A program made the translations under genes and the position numbers. DNA of 64,000 nt from Scolanthus callimorphus (taxonomy: Eukaryota; Cnidaria; Anthozoa; Actiniaria; Edwardsiidae): NCBI GenBank assembly GCA_033964015.1, contig CM066915.1, positions 2,294,001 to 2,358,000 on the forward strand. The letters run 5' to 3'. Shown one piece after another: positions 35,715-46,049 of the stretch (positions are counted from its first letter, which is position 1; each line of letters begins with the position of its first letter). Under the pieces are notes generated by a model, which saw nothing but the letters and a program-made list of their open reading frames with translations, was not told the origin of the DNA and made no database searches.

Positions 35715-35862
35715 ACAGGGAATTTCTGCAGAAACCCATCCATGGGAAAAGCTGAATTTCCCATGGTAGAAGAATGGGAAATGTTCGGAATTCACATGGA
35801 TAGCCATGGGAAATCCGAACACTTCGCATTCTTCTGGGTTTCTAAAAAAAATTTCCTGTGAG
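35715..35862. mobile_element. Palindromic MITE, CACAGGGAATTTC family, copy 2
   Basis: ACACAGGGAATTTCTGCAGA to AAATTTCCTGTGAG. It is preceded by CCCCACTCCGGCCCTCTTA, a segment also seen near 760-780, hinting at a recurring insertion neighbour. Confidence 0.7.
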
Positions 35863-35864
35863 AA

Positions 35865-37040
35865 ATACAGTAAAATATATGATGGCAAATTATTCAGGAA
35901 AATGTTGCTGGAAGACAGGAGTGAAAAATCTTGAGACTCACAGCAACAAAACAAGGAAAGTAAATGTCCTTGTACTCAAGATAAATTGTCTATCTAACAA
36001 AAATGACATGAATTTCCAACTGTCTTAAATACAAAAGATTATAACCAGATTGCATCAGAGTTAAGGATAACATTGATATCTCCTTGCCTCTGTTATCAGC
36101 TCACTTCAGGTAAGGACATATCACCGGATATGCATCTTTGTCTCTTTTTTCAAACAGGAGATAATATATAAATGGCAAACATTTATGCTAATTAGCTAAA
36201 TAGAGATGTCAGGTGAATTATTTACCATTCATTACCTCAGCAGTTGGACGGGTTGGACGCAAAGGGGGGTGCGTCCACACCCAACAGCCCCTCCCCTGGA
36301 TCTCCCAACAGATCTGCTAACAGTAACGTATGCTTTAGAACCGGTAGTTTAATGTTTGGTAATGTATATGTATTAAGTATATATAAACATTAAACAAAAC
36401 CATGTAAAAGATTATTTAACTATGTTGTAACTACCTAGGTAGCACATAAAAAATGTGGTATTTCAAACATTGCTAAAAGGTTCCAACATTGGGAAATGGT
36501 TATAAGTTCTTGAGTCTCTATCTGGAGTTCCTGGAACTGCCCCTGCAAATTTTAAGTTGTGGCCCAAAAAACAAATGAGCCCAACAAATTTCATCATGTA
36601 AATCATCTTTGAGGAATTTCTAGACTTGAGAAAGAGTACCAATCACTATGGCATTTGGAACCGGATTGTTTCTCTTTGGGAATTTATAATTTCCTGTCAA
36701 TGTTACGTTGTTTTCCCTGGGAACCTCTTCTAGACTATGAACATTGTCAATTGTCACTTTTAATAATTCAGTGACAACATTTATTTTATTACAAGTTTGA
36801 ATAGAGTTGTAAAACCAAAGAAACAATAAATTCATTTCTTTGAAGGTGACACTGTTCGACTTTTATTGTACATACCTCTATCTCTGTGTTTTTAATGCTT
36901 GGGGTTCAATTTTTTCAATTTGATTCAAACCCTTATCCATGAAAAATCTAGAGAAAGCAGATCCTTAGGAAAACTTGCTATATTCATGTTTTTCTCCTGA
37001 GTTTTTTGGGCACCCAGAAAATTATGTCAAAGAGTGACAC
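35865..37040. other. No identified gene
   Basis: Frames are short. A 71-codon minus frame at 36620-36835 has no signature. No repeat structure was recognised. Confidence 0.35.
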
Positions 37041-37042
37041 AA

Positions 37043-37306
37043 TAGTCCAGTTTTGAATTCTCTGCTCTACCACTGAATAGGCATCAATGGCACATAAATA
37101 CAGTGAGAGCCTCAATCTTAAGTCCAAAAGCTTCCCTGTGAATACCAATGAGTCACGTTTGCCTATTGTCTCAATTGACAACCTTCATCAGTTTGTTGTT
37201 GTTGGTATTCACAACTTGTTTTACTTCAAACTTAGGCAGCAGCCCCACTGTATTTATTCACCATTGATACCTATTCAGCAGTAGAACATAAATTCAAAAC
37301 TGGACT
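37043..37306. mobile_element. MITE with about 48-bp imperfect inverted ends
   Basis: TAGTCCAGTTTTGAATTC...CATCAATGG at the left is mirrored by CCATTGATACC...AATTCAAAACTGGACTA at the right. The 66-codon frame inside is incidental. Confidence 0.7.
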
Positions 37307-38193
37307 AGTTTTCAGCAAAATGTTCAAGAAACTGTAGGCCACAGGTTGTTTCTCTAGTGTATTCAATTTCACATCCCAAGAAAAGTGGTTTATACTCAGA
37401 AATGACAGAGACAGACTAGGTAGTCTGTGAAATAACATGAAATATGAAAGGCAACAAGATGAACAGAATCAAACTCTCACAGATTACTTTCTCATAAGAC
37501 TCCCTGTTTGCATCAGTCTCCCAGACTATAACTGGTTTTGTCCTCCAATCTTTGTTAATGAGGCCCCTGGGGGTACTTGCATACTGACTATACAGGGTTA
37601 TGCCCCTACCCAACTTTGGGCTGATAAGGCCCTAACTATTGAAATTCATACAGTTCATTCATACACATCCAGAATGGTTTGGCATGTCTTCAGGAGAATC
37701 TATATTAGGATTTGAGGAAATATGGAAAAGGGGTTTTGTAGTGCACAGTCCTTTAAGACCATTACATGGTATTGAGGGTCTGCATGTGTGCAAACTAATC
37801 CACCAGAGAAAAAGACCCAGTATGGCTGCATTTGTGATTGTGAGCTCTTCACAGAAATGCAGCAGCTTGCTTGGAAGATCTAATGCTATTGTCTGATGTA
37901 CCTAAAGTCTTTGTGTTCTTTTCTTGTGTCTGTCCGTTTTTTTGCACTAAGGTACAATAGACCTCACAAGAACTGCTGCACAAACTGCTATTAAAAATGT
38001 TCTAACATGTATGAATCCTATTTCTTCCTTCCCACAGCAGTCGGATTTCAATCTGAATAACTTTTACAAATATGCTGAGCAACCCTATCCTGTCAATCAG
38101 TGGATTTCAGATGCCTGTCGAAAGTAATTATCAGACTGCATTTTCTATGCATCCGTATTGGCTGATGTCTTAGGTCTTAAAATTTAAGTACAG

Positions 38194-38641
38194 TCTACAC
38201 AAGCAATTTTTCCTTGACAATTTTTCCTTGACAAGGAAACTTGACCATGTAGACAAGCAACAAATATTTGCCGGAAGTGATCTGTTTTAAGCACCAATGA
38301 TAATTAGGTCACCAGACATAGGAACACAACCAAGGAAAACTTGTCAAAAACAAAAAAATTGCTTGTGTACATGGAGGCCACATGTAGGTTGTGGTACCAG
38401 CCTTGAGTGCATATGGGGTTTGGAAACCAATGATAATGAAAAATTGAATTTTTCTTTGAGGGCCATCTACACAAGCAATTTTTTTGTATGTGACAAGTTT
38501 TATTTGTTAAATAAAAGCCAGACATGCTAGCTTTTAAACAAGGATATAACTTGTCAAGAAAAAATAGTCAATTTTGTGTCGTCTACACGAGCAAATAAAA
38601 ATTGTAAGGAAAAATTGTCAAGGAAAAATTGCTTGTGTAGA
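38194..38641. mobile_element. MITE, TCTACACAAGCAATTTTTCC ends
   Basis: The left 40 bp, with CAATTTTTCCTTGACA repeated twice, is inverted at the right end. Further inverted and direct copies of the tip at about 38350 and 38466 indicate a nested insertion of the same family. Confidence 0.75.
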
Positions 38642-38706
38642 TGGTGCTTTAGTCAGCCAATCAAAATGTGAAGAAAAACCAAAAACACATTGCCTGCTGA
38701 TTGGGT

Positions 38707-39132
38707 AGCCTGCTTACAGGCGTTTGAGCGTAGTTTTAGGGTGCTTATCATTGGTAAAAGAAAACCAGTTGGTTTGATCAGCGTCCAATGGTACAAAACA
38801 TTCCGGTTGGGGTGAAATACCGAGTGGAATGGCGCTTACCATTCGCTTATTCGCATTTCAGTTCGGATTGTCTACCTTATTTGGTCATAAAACCGGTTGG
38901 AGTGCCAATGGTACAAACCATTCCGATCGGTTCATTCCAACTGGAACGGCGAGACAACCTCTGAAGCTGAACCTCTCGTACCAACCGGAATGACCGAAAC
39001 ATCGACTGTACCATTGGAATCCCAACCGAAATTACCGGTTTTTCGTGACCAATGGTAAGCACCCTTAGCCAAGCGAAAGCAAACTCGCATTTCTCGACCT
39101 AAAACTCTCTCAAACGCCTGCAAGCAGGCTAG
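38707..39132. mobile_element. AGCCTGC...GCAGGCG MITE hosting a second element
   Basis: AGCCTGCTTACAGGCGTTTG near 38708 and its diverged reverse complement ending near 39132 bound the outer element. Inside, GGTGCTTATCATTGG (about 38740) and CCAATGGTAAGCACC (about 39049) bound an inner element with repeated CCAATGG/CCATTGG and CCGGTTGG motifs. The outer tips resemble those at 40068-40296 and 63085-63296. Confidence 0.65.
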
Positions 39133-39146
39133 CTGATTGGGTTATT

Positions 39147-39628
39147 GTTGAATGCAGGAGTGTAGCCAGGGAGAGGGCCCAGCCCCCTTCTGACCACCAA
39201 AAATACAGTAAATGTATCAGGGTTCAAACTTTTTTCGCCTTTCAAAATTCCAGGACTTTTAATGACCTTTTCAAGGACGTTTCAAAAAATTTAATGACCT
39301 TTCATAATGAAAAATGTGGGTTTTCACGCACGATAAGAGCTACATGGGTATCCTTTAATTCAAAATTTTACAAGAAACACAGCCAACATCTCATAAATAT
39401 TTCTTCAGGAAAATATTTCCATGACTTTTAATGACTTTGATGGGCTTTTGTAAAAATTCCAGGACTTTCCAGGCCTGGAAAAGGACATTTCTAAAATCCA
39501 TGACTTTCCTGGTTTTCAAGGACCCATGGGAACCCTTATATTGTATGGGACATTATTTAAAATACAGGAGAAAATGTCTTACAAAGGGCCACTTGGACCC
39601 CTGTTAAAAATCCTGGCTATGGCCCTGC
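39147..39628. mobile_element. Diverged CAGGRG-TGTAGCCAG element with CCAGGACTTT repeats
   Basis: CAGGAGTGTAGCCAGGG at the left and CCTGGCTATGGCCCTG at the right are related to the CAGGGGCGTAGCCAG tips. The interior carries many CCAGGACTTT and TTAATGACCTTT repeats, also seen at about 60600-60930. No clear target-site duplication. Confidence 0.45.
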
Positions 39629-39781
39629 AACGGATTCCACTCCTGATTGGCTATCTACTTTGTGTTAAGTTTTTGCCATTCATCTGAAAATTAATCAGCT
39701 CTTATGGAAGAGACTACAGTGAGTGAAGTTTGCCATTTTCAACAATTGCTTTGCCATTAACCTTGTAAGAATTAGAACAAA

Positions 39782-42260
39782 TTACTTTTCAGGATTGTCT
39801 TGTATTTCCTGACCACTAGAGTCATCAGTCCGCCTATTCATACTTGTAAACAGTGATGTTTTCCACCTCTCCTCTGGGATTACTTTAGCCCAGTCTGGTA
39901 CAGCTGAGCTTGGGAGGGTAATATTGGACATGACTTGTCTTATCAAATCAACTTGATCTGGTAAAAGCAATGATAGGGAATTTCTTATTGCACCCTTTGA
40001 GAGAAATAATGGGGTTTGTTCTTCAACACCCAATTGTGCAATTGTAAAACAAGCCAACAATGATATAGCCTGCTAGCAGGCGTTGGTTGGCTGTTTTTAG
40101 GTCGTTTTATGGCGAGAATCAAGTGAGAATCCCAACGAGGGTACCATCTTAGACAGGTCAAAATTTGGTCTGGAACGAGTGACAAAACAAGGGGGTCAAA
40201 TTTGACCCGTCCAAGATGGCACCTGCATTGGCATTCTCGCTTGATTCTTGCCATAAAATGACCTAAAAACAGCCAACCAATACCTGCTAGCAGACTAAAA
40301 ATTATACTTTATAAGTGAGTAAGTGAGATTTCTTAAATGTGAACACAGCCACAACCAAAGTGAACTTGCAGATATATAACATTTTTGATGAGATCATACC
40401 ACAGCTCCAAAAATGAACAATTTGTCTATACTTAATATCAATCTTATACAGTGATGTAATCTTATAAGAAGATGACATCATCTGGGTGGAGTATTTCAGT
40501 AAAAAACAAATTTTTTCAGGGTGTTTATTTTTTAGGGCAGACAAAAAATTTCTATGACTTGGAAAATATTCCTCCTGGAATTTATTATTTGTTTATGACT
40601 GTCTCCATGGAAATTTAAACCTTAATGGCTGCAGCCCTTCACCCTGTAATACCTACCATTATCCATTTGCGTTTGCTGCGTATCACTGCTTGCTGATGCT
40701 ACATTTGAGGAACTACTGGAACTTGTACTCTCTGGAGGTACAACGGGTACATCAACAATTTGTTCTGAAGATGGATTGTCATTCTGTGGAGTAGGAATAT
40801 TACATGTATAAAATGAGCTAGGGTATCATAAATAGATATGGTTTGTTTCAAAAAAGCAGTCTGGTTCCATTTCTAAGCATTTTGATTGGTTGATCATTTT
40901 GTGTGATTTTATTAGTTGAATCAGGCAGGGCTTGAAATTGTGACCAGGTGGTTGCCTGGGTGACCACAAATCAGGGCCGGGTGTCAGGGCTGCAAATTGT
41001 GCCTGTATGAGTTTCTTTTTTTTCTTTTCTCATTTGTGGCTCAAATTTTAATTACTTTGACACCCAGTCTGTAAAATGCAACTAAAATTGGAACTGTTGA
41101 CCAAAATGTGACCCAACTGACAGGAAAAAATTAACACTGTATGCATTGCTATGCTTCCTCAAAATTCAGCTATCCTTTGGCTTCCTTGCCTCGAATGTTT
41201 AACTTTCTGGTTCAAGCAAATTAACATTACAGTTTTCTTGCATAAAATCGCCAATCGCAACAGTGAATTTTGAGGTCACATAGCAATGCATACGGTGGTA
41301 ATGGGATATGTACCACTGACAGAAGCAGAGCCTTATGTTGCACGAAAAACCTGCGAGAGAATACTTTGATAATCTCGCATCTACGCTTACACCATGTGAA
41401 AACTGGAGCAAAGCATTGAGGCAAGCATAAATGAAACAATGCAAGGCAAGTGTGCGCAAATGATCAACATTGATTGGGCTTGTTCTGTAGATACCAGAGC
41501 TGAATGGAATAGGATAACCTTATTGTATAGATCCAGTCTCATTGGCACGGTCCCACAAGCTGTATAGCTTTAATTTAAACCGTGGATAAATAAAGTTATT
41601 ATTATTATTATTATGGAGCACAGTTGACGTAATTTAATAGAGATAAAGAATTAGAGACAAAAGATTCCAAGTGACACAAAGAGTGAAGCTAACACTGAAT
41701 ACAATAGTTCCGGCACCTACAGAAAGCACCCATTGATTAGGTGTTTGCGCTTGCATTTGCTCGATTTACACTAGACGCAAGCGCAAGGAAACACAATTTT
41801 CTTCCACTTGCATCTGCGCTTGCATTCTAGTGTGAACCACAAAAGGGAAATGTATGAGTTTGATATCCTTGCACTTGCATTCCAGTGAGAACCCGAAATA
41901 AGAGTTAGTTCCCTACCTATAATGCCTTGTCACTTGTATAATGAGATATTTTAAGGGGGCTCAAAAGCAGTCGCAAATTCGCTATTATTTTAGCGAAATG
42001 ACGCTTGTTGTAAATACCTCAGACTCATGTATGAAGCCTACGGGAGCTTCCGAACCATCATCCATAGATAACGGTATATACCCCTGCGTGGTCTCATCTT
42101 CGTCGTCTTCGCTACTGCTCCCACCAGACTCCGTTCCAAACAAGGCCGGCGATGGGTCTTCGTCAGTCTCCGAATTCTCAGAGTCCTGAGGAATGTCCTT
42201 AGGAGATACCTGTGGGGTCATCGGAGCTTTGGAATCATGGATATCGGCAGGAAATGACAT
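39782..42260 (-). CDS. MEA1: MEA1-like protein (three exons)
   Basis: Exons are 42260-42018, 40783-40657 and 39957-39782, with donors GAG|GTATTT and G|GTAGGT and acceptors CCACAG and TACCAG. Phases are 0 and 1, and the total is 546 bases (181 codons plus TAA). The N-terminus is acidic and Ser-rich (SSSEDDEDETT, then GYIPLS). The C-terminus, DQVDLIRQVMSNITLPS followed by VPDWAKVIPEERWK, matches the conserved end of male-enhanced antigen 1, where a helix, a LP..GVPAWA segment and a W-containing tail occur in that order. Human MEA1 is of similar length (about 185). Its molecular function is poorly known; no enzyme motif is seen. Introns hold a MITE (40068-40296), a LINE tail and the 41.7-kb repeat. 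The identification is from remembered family pattern, not alignment. Confidence 0.8.
40068..40296. mobile_element. Palindromic MITE, GCCTGCTAGCAGGCG family, copy 1
   Basis: TAGCCTGCTAGCAGGCGTTG, then TTGGCTGTTTTTAGGTCGTT, mirrored at the right end; GCGAGAATC-type segments are also mirrored. Lies in intron 2 of the MEA1-like gene. Copy 2 is at 63085-63296. Confidence 0.85.
41480..41613 (+). mobile_element. LINE 3' end with (TTA)n tail
   Basis: A typical non-LTR 3' end: GTGGATAAATAAAG followed by a TTATTATTATTATTATTAT microsatellite tail. The rest of the element is missing (5'-truncated). Inside intron 1 of the MEA1-like gene. Confidence 0.5.
41740..41895. mobile_element. Short relative of the minisatellite-bearing element
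   Basis: Contains ACACTAGACGCAAGCGCAAG, TGTGAACCACAAAAG, GAGTTTGATATCCTTGCACT and a terminal CCAGTGAGAACC, which is the inverse of GGTTCTCACTGG at 1852. It has only a few GCAAGCGC units, in contrast to about 120 at 1.9-3.4 kb. Confidence 0.65.
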
Positions 42261-42441
42261 GAATTTTAGCAAAGTTTTGAGATGAAACCAACATCCATCT
42301 GTTTTCTACTTTGTTTTGTTGCCCAGCGGTTGCATGTTTTCCCGTGATCCTGTTCGGGCATTTCCCACAGGGAGCCAAATAGATATTTTCGACCGCGCTT
42401 CCCGAAAAGAAAAATAATCGGGAAAACTTTTATTTAACCTA

Positions 42442-42646
42442 CGAGCAGAGGTTTCTTTCTGTCAGTCTTTTATCATAGCAAAGTCGTTCGCGTTTCTGGT
42501 ATTTTGCGTGGTCGTTTTATTTCGTGTGGCTATTTATTTCGCGTGGTTGTTTTGTTTTAGTGTAAAACAGTAAAACAACCATACCACGCAAAGCCAGACA
42601 CGCGAACGACTTTGATAAAAGACTGACAGAAAGAAACCTCTGCTCG
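42442..42646. mobile_element. MITE with about 58-bp inverted ends, CGAGCAGAGGTTTC
   Basis: CGAGCAGAGGTTTCTTTCTG through CAAAGTCGTTCGCG is mirrored from 42588 to 42646; GTGGT...GTTTTA motifs fill the loop. It lies about 180 bases upstream of the MEA1-like start codon. Confidence 0.8.
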
Positions 42647-42934
42647 CGGAATTTCACGGGGATCCCTGAAATTCCTGGTGAGCAATAACGATAACCAAGA
42701 CTAGAAGCAAGGTAAGTTTCATGGAATTTTATTTAAAATTTCCTGCAACTTTATAAACTCTCGTATTACTTAGTCTGGTATTGGTCTGGTATTTCAGTGT
42801 TGAAATCATAGCCGAATATGACTGTAGAATGCATAAGTGTTTCCCTACAGTGACGTTATAAGGACCAGTGTCTATATTAGTTCCCATGTGTTAGCTTTGG
42901 GTCACCTGTGGGCAACAAATTGAGCCTTTTTAAG

Positions 42935-43840
42935 GGACGGACCATTATTTTTCTGAAGGGGGGGGGGGGTCGGAAAATTTTGAAATAAATTGTTTGCAGA
43001 GCCATAATCACTGAAATAAATTGTTTGCAATCGTAGTAAACAGAAAATAAATTGTTTATAGAGAGGATTTCAACTGTGACATCTCCGGCCATCTTGGGAC
43101 ACTAAATTTCAAATTTTCCCTGGGGCCAGCCATGCCCCCACACCCCCAAGGCCCTAAGCCCCCAGAGCCGAAACTTCATTTTCTCAACAACAACAAAAAA
43201 GGAAACACTGACTGGAGATAGTCAATACCCACATTTCACAATTTCTCATTTCAAATTACGTTGCATTCATTTGAATAATATTTCTTTTTTTGGGTTGCTT
43301 CTTTATTCATATATCCCTCGGTGCGTAGCAGAAAATCAAAGAATGGATACCTATGGGAATGCCACGTGATCTGAAATGGGAAACATTACGCCCAAGCCGA
43401 GGTCTTTTAATGTGTGTATGCTAGTGTTTTACACTTTATTTTTCTTTTAATGAGTAGTTTCGTCATCATGACCAAGAACCATGAACGTGGTTCCTTGCCG
43501 ATTGCCATCTATTTCCCTGAGCATGGGCCTCGCGTCCATGCTGCCGGCGCAAAATGGATTTTGGGCTGGCGATATTTATAATCTTAAAACTGTCTCGAAT
43601 CAAGCAGGCAATTTTTTTATTGCTTTGTGCCTGATACTCGCAGACTTTCTAAACAAACGTTTTTGAAGCCGCGTTTCAATAAAGTAAAAAAATTATTAAA
43701 ATTATCTAAAAAATAAATTGTTTGCAGAAATACCGCTACCCTAAAAAATTGTTTGCAGCTACATCCTCTTAAAACTAAATTGTTTGCAAGGAAAAATCCC
43801 CCCCCCCAAAAAAAAAAAAAAAAAAACCGCATCCCTGTTG
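42935..43840. repeat. AAGGGACGGACCATT half-element and AAATTGTTTGCA repeats
   Basis: The left end resembles the TWA-flanked MITEs. The motif AAATTGTTTGCA recurs three or more times at 42985-43060 and again at 43710-43790, with poly-G and poly-C/poly-A runs at 42959-42970 and 43798-43826. An unrelated insert may split the element (43080-43680). No right terminus was found. Confidence 0.45.
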
Positions 43841-44033
43841 TGGACCTCTGGAATTCAGGGAGGGTTACTTTAGTACAGAAATAAGATTCCAGGGTGGGTA
43901 ATCAAGCAATTCGCTGGTGGAAGGAAACTTTTTTCAAGTTATTATAGATATGTCATTTCTAAATGTGTCCAAAACATTATTTGTAACATTGTATACAGTA
44001 AACACTTGCTAAGAACAGCCCATTTCAGGGTCA

Positions 44034-44100
44034 ATGTAGACTAAAATATGAAAATCCGCGAACGAGGTGTTTTGCCAAGCTGGATCCTGATAAACGGTCA
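44034..44100. mobile_element. 67-bp insertion carrying the retroposon end module
   Basis: GGTCA at 44029-44033 and 44096-44100 flanks an insert whose core (about 44042-44096) matches the terminal module at 18106-18156 in reverse orientation. The same host sequence lacks the insert at about 55041-55075 (CATTTCAGGGTCAGCTTGAA), an empty site. Confidence 0.8.
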
Positions 44101-44679
44101 GCCTGAATAGAACTTCCATATATACACTGTAAGGTTCTTATAAAATAGGTATCTAAAATGACAAATTTCAGCTATTGATCAAGACTGTCGCGGTCGCGGT
44201 ACGGAACCTGGCCTGCTGTAAATCGCGTAGTCGCGGTACGGTCACGGTCGCGGCGCAGAACAGCTTTGTGGCGGTACTTTTCACAGTCATACGAAATCTG
44301 CTCTACTTCTAGCGTTCCACAAGTGGCACACTAATCGGGGACACCTATATCTAATGTAAATCTAATGGTAAATAGATTTCTTATTAGCGGGTGTTTACTT
44401 AATAATTGCTTCACGATTTCCTGCTCTGGAATATTGCGCGCACGTGTCTGAAGAAGCAGCGCACACAGTCAGCGCCCGCACAAATCAAACACCTTGCCAG
44501 CGGCATAGCGCGGTAAAATTAGCTGCCATTTTGTTTATTTAGGGTTTTTGCGTCGGTCGAGCCGGAGCGAGTTGTTTTGAGTGCGTTTGCTTGTTAAAAA
44601 TCCGACAAGGATACGAAAATTCGCAGAGGAAACTATTCTAACGCCTTGATATGAATACTTCACAATACAAACCTACTCT

Positions 44680-46044
44680 ATGATGGGAAACAAAGTAGGA
44701 AAATCGTCGAAAAAGAGGACTTCATGGGAACTCAACAAATCGACTACGGCGAATCTTCCGTCTCGGCCGTTAAAACATTTGCGTGTCTTCCCGCAAGACA
44801 CAAATGGGCATTTATCTAATACCCCTAGAATAGTAGCTCAACTACATCACCGTAAGAGTGGACAGTTTAGAATAGACTACGGGGAAGAAATTCGCTGCTG
44901 TGTTTTCGCGCCTGACGATGAATGCACTTTGTTGACAACTTCAAACCCTTGTGGTCCAAATGTGAGACCTGAGGAAGGTCTTGGCCACTTTCGAGTATTT
45001 GATATTCCAACGGGGATGTGCAGGAAAGAAATCATCACGTATTATTCACAGGAATGCGATATTTCATCAGATGGGGACTCGATCGCCTTCGTTATGAACG
45101 CGACAAAAGGTGAAGTTGCACAGCTAAAGCGAAATAGAACTTCAGTGAGTGGTGTATCGGAACGGGTTGAGAAATTCCACCCCGAATGTAATGGTCTTAT
45201 CGGTCAAACCATGATCTGTAAGTTCTCCCCGGATGCGTACTTTCTCTTGAGTGCTGCCTGCGTGGATTTTCACACGATCAGAGAAACTAATGAACTCCGA
45301 GTTTGGAGCGTCAAATCTATGGATCTTATTAAAAGTGTTGTTTTGCGTGATTTGTCGGATTTCTGCGGGTTCGTAACGAGCTGTAATTTCTCCCCGGATG
45401 GCACTTTCATAGCGTTTTCAACATCCCAAGAGCAGCTATGCGTTCTGAAGACAAAAACTCTCGAAATTGTCAGTGTGTTGAGAAAACGCTGCCGCGGGAA
45501 TAAATGCTGGTGTGTATTTGACCCGCGGTATAGAAATGGAGTGCTGGCATGCTGCCTGCAAGATGGGAGAGTCGAAATTTGGACGCGGATAGATGCCCCA
45601 CCACACCCTAGTCTAGGCTGTGAACCCCAAATATCTTACACCTGTCATAAGGAACAGAGAGTAACTTCCAGCGCAAGGCTATATTCTTGCCAATACTCTC
45701 AAGATGCGAGATACTTAGCCATGGGAACCTCAGAGTCGAATGTCATTCTATTAGACCCTGATACGTTAACCACTCTTATGGTGTTAGATTGTAAGGCAGT
45801 ATCGCTCCCTAATGAGGGCATGATTCAAAGCGCAATAGTTCACTGTATTACCTTCTCAAAATCTGGCCAGTACCTTGCCGCAGGGTACAACGATGGTGTC
45901 GTCAGGGTATGGTCTCTACCAGCGAGATTCGACCTACAAAATATTTGCCGCACTGCTGTCTTGCAATATGTTCCAGCAAATAGAATATATCTACTGCCTA
46001 TTCCTAATGCCCTCAAGAATTACCTTCTATATTGGCCTAAATAA
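44680..46044 (+). CDS. Intronless WD40-repeat protein with C-terminal SOCS box
   Basis: A single frame of 454 codons. WD40-type blades are visible as repeated hydrophobic strands ending in W or F with D (FSPDAYFLLSA, LRVWSVKSMDL; FSPDGTFIAFS; FDPRYRNGVLA, VEIWT; FSKSGQYLAAG, VRVWSL), compatible with a propeller of about seven blades. The last 40 residues, with LQNICRTAVLQYVP and LPIPNALKNYLLY, fit a SOCS box, which recruits Elongin B/C and Cullin-5. It is therefore probably a substrate receptor of a ubiquitin ligase, broadly WSB-like. The second ATG (44683) has a better Kozak context (A at -3, G at +4) and would give MGNKVGKSSKK, a plausible N-myristoylation signal. The lack of introns is unlike the other genes here. 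An AATAAA lies at 46489-46494. Confidence 0.88.
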   Translation: MMGNKVGKSSKKRTSWELNKSTTANLPSRPLKHLRVFPQDTNGHLSNTPRIVAQLHHRKSGQFRIDYGEEIRCCVFAPDDECTLLTTSNPCGPNVRPEEGLGHFRVFDIPTGMCRKEIITYYSQECDISSDGDSIAFVMNATKGEVAQLKRNRTSVSGVSERVEKFHPECNGLIGQTMICKFSPDAYFLLSAACVDFHTIRETNELRVWSVKSMDLIKSVVLRDLSDFCGFVTSCNFSPDGTFIAFSTSQEQLCVLKTKTLEIVSVLRKRCRGNKCWCVFDPRYRNGVLACCLQDGRVEIWTRIDAPPHPSLGCEPQISYTCHKEQRVTSSARLYSCQYSQDARYLAMGTSESNVILLDPDTLTTLMVLDCKAVSLPNEGMIQSAIVHCITFSKSGQYLAAGYNDGVVRVWSLPARFDLQNICRTAVLQYVPANRIYLLPIPNALKNYLLYWPK

Positions 46045-46049
46045 CAAAC

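Noticed and set aside
37087..37284. 66-codon plus-strand frame
   Set aside because: Entirely inside a MITE with inverted ends.
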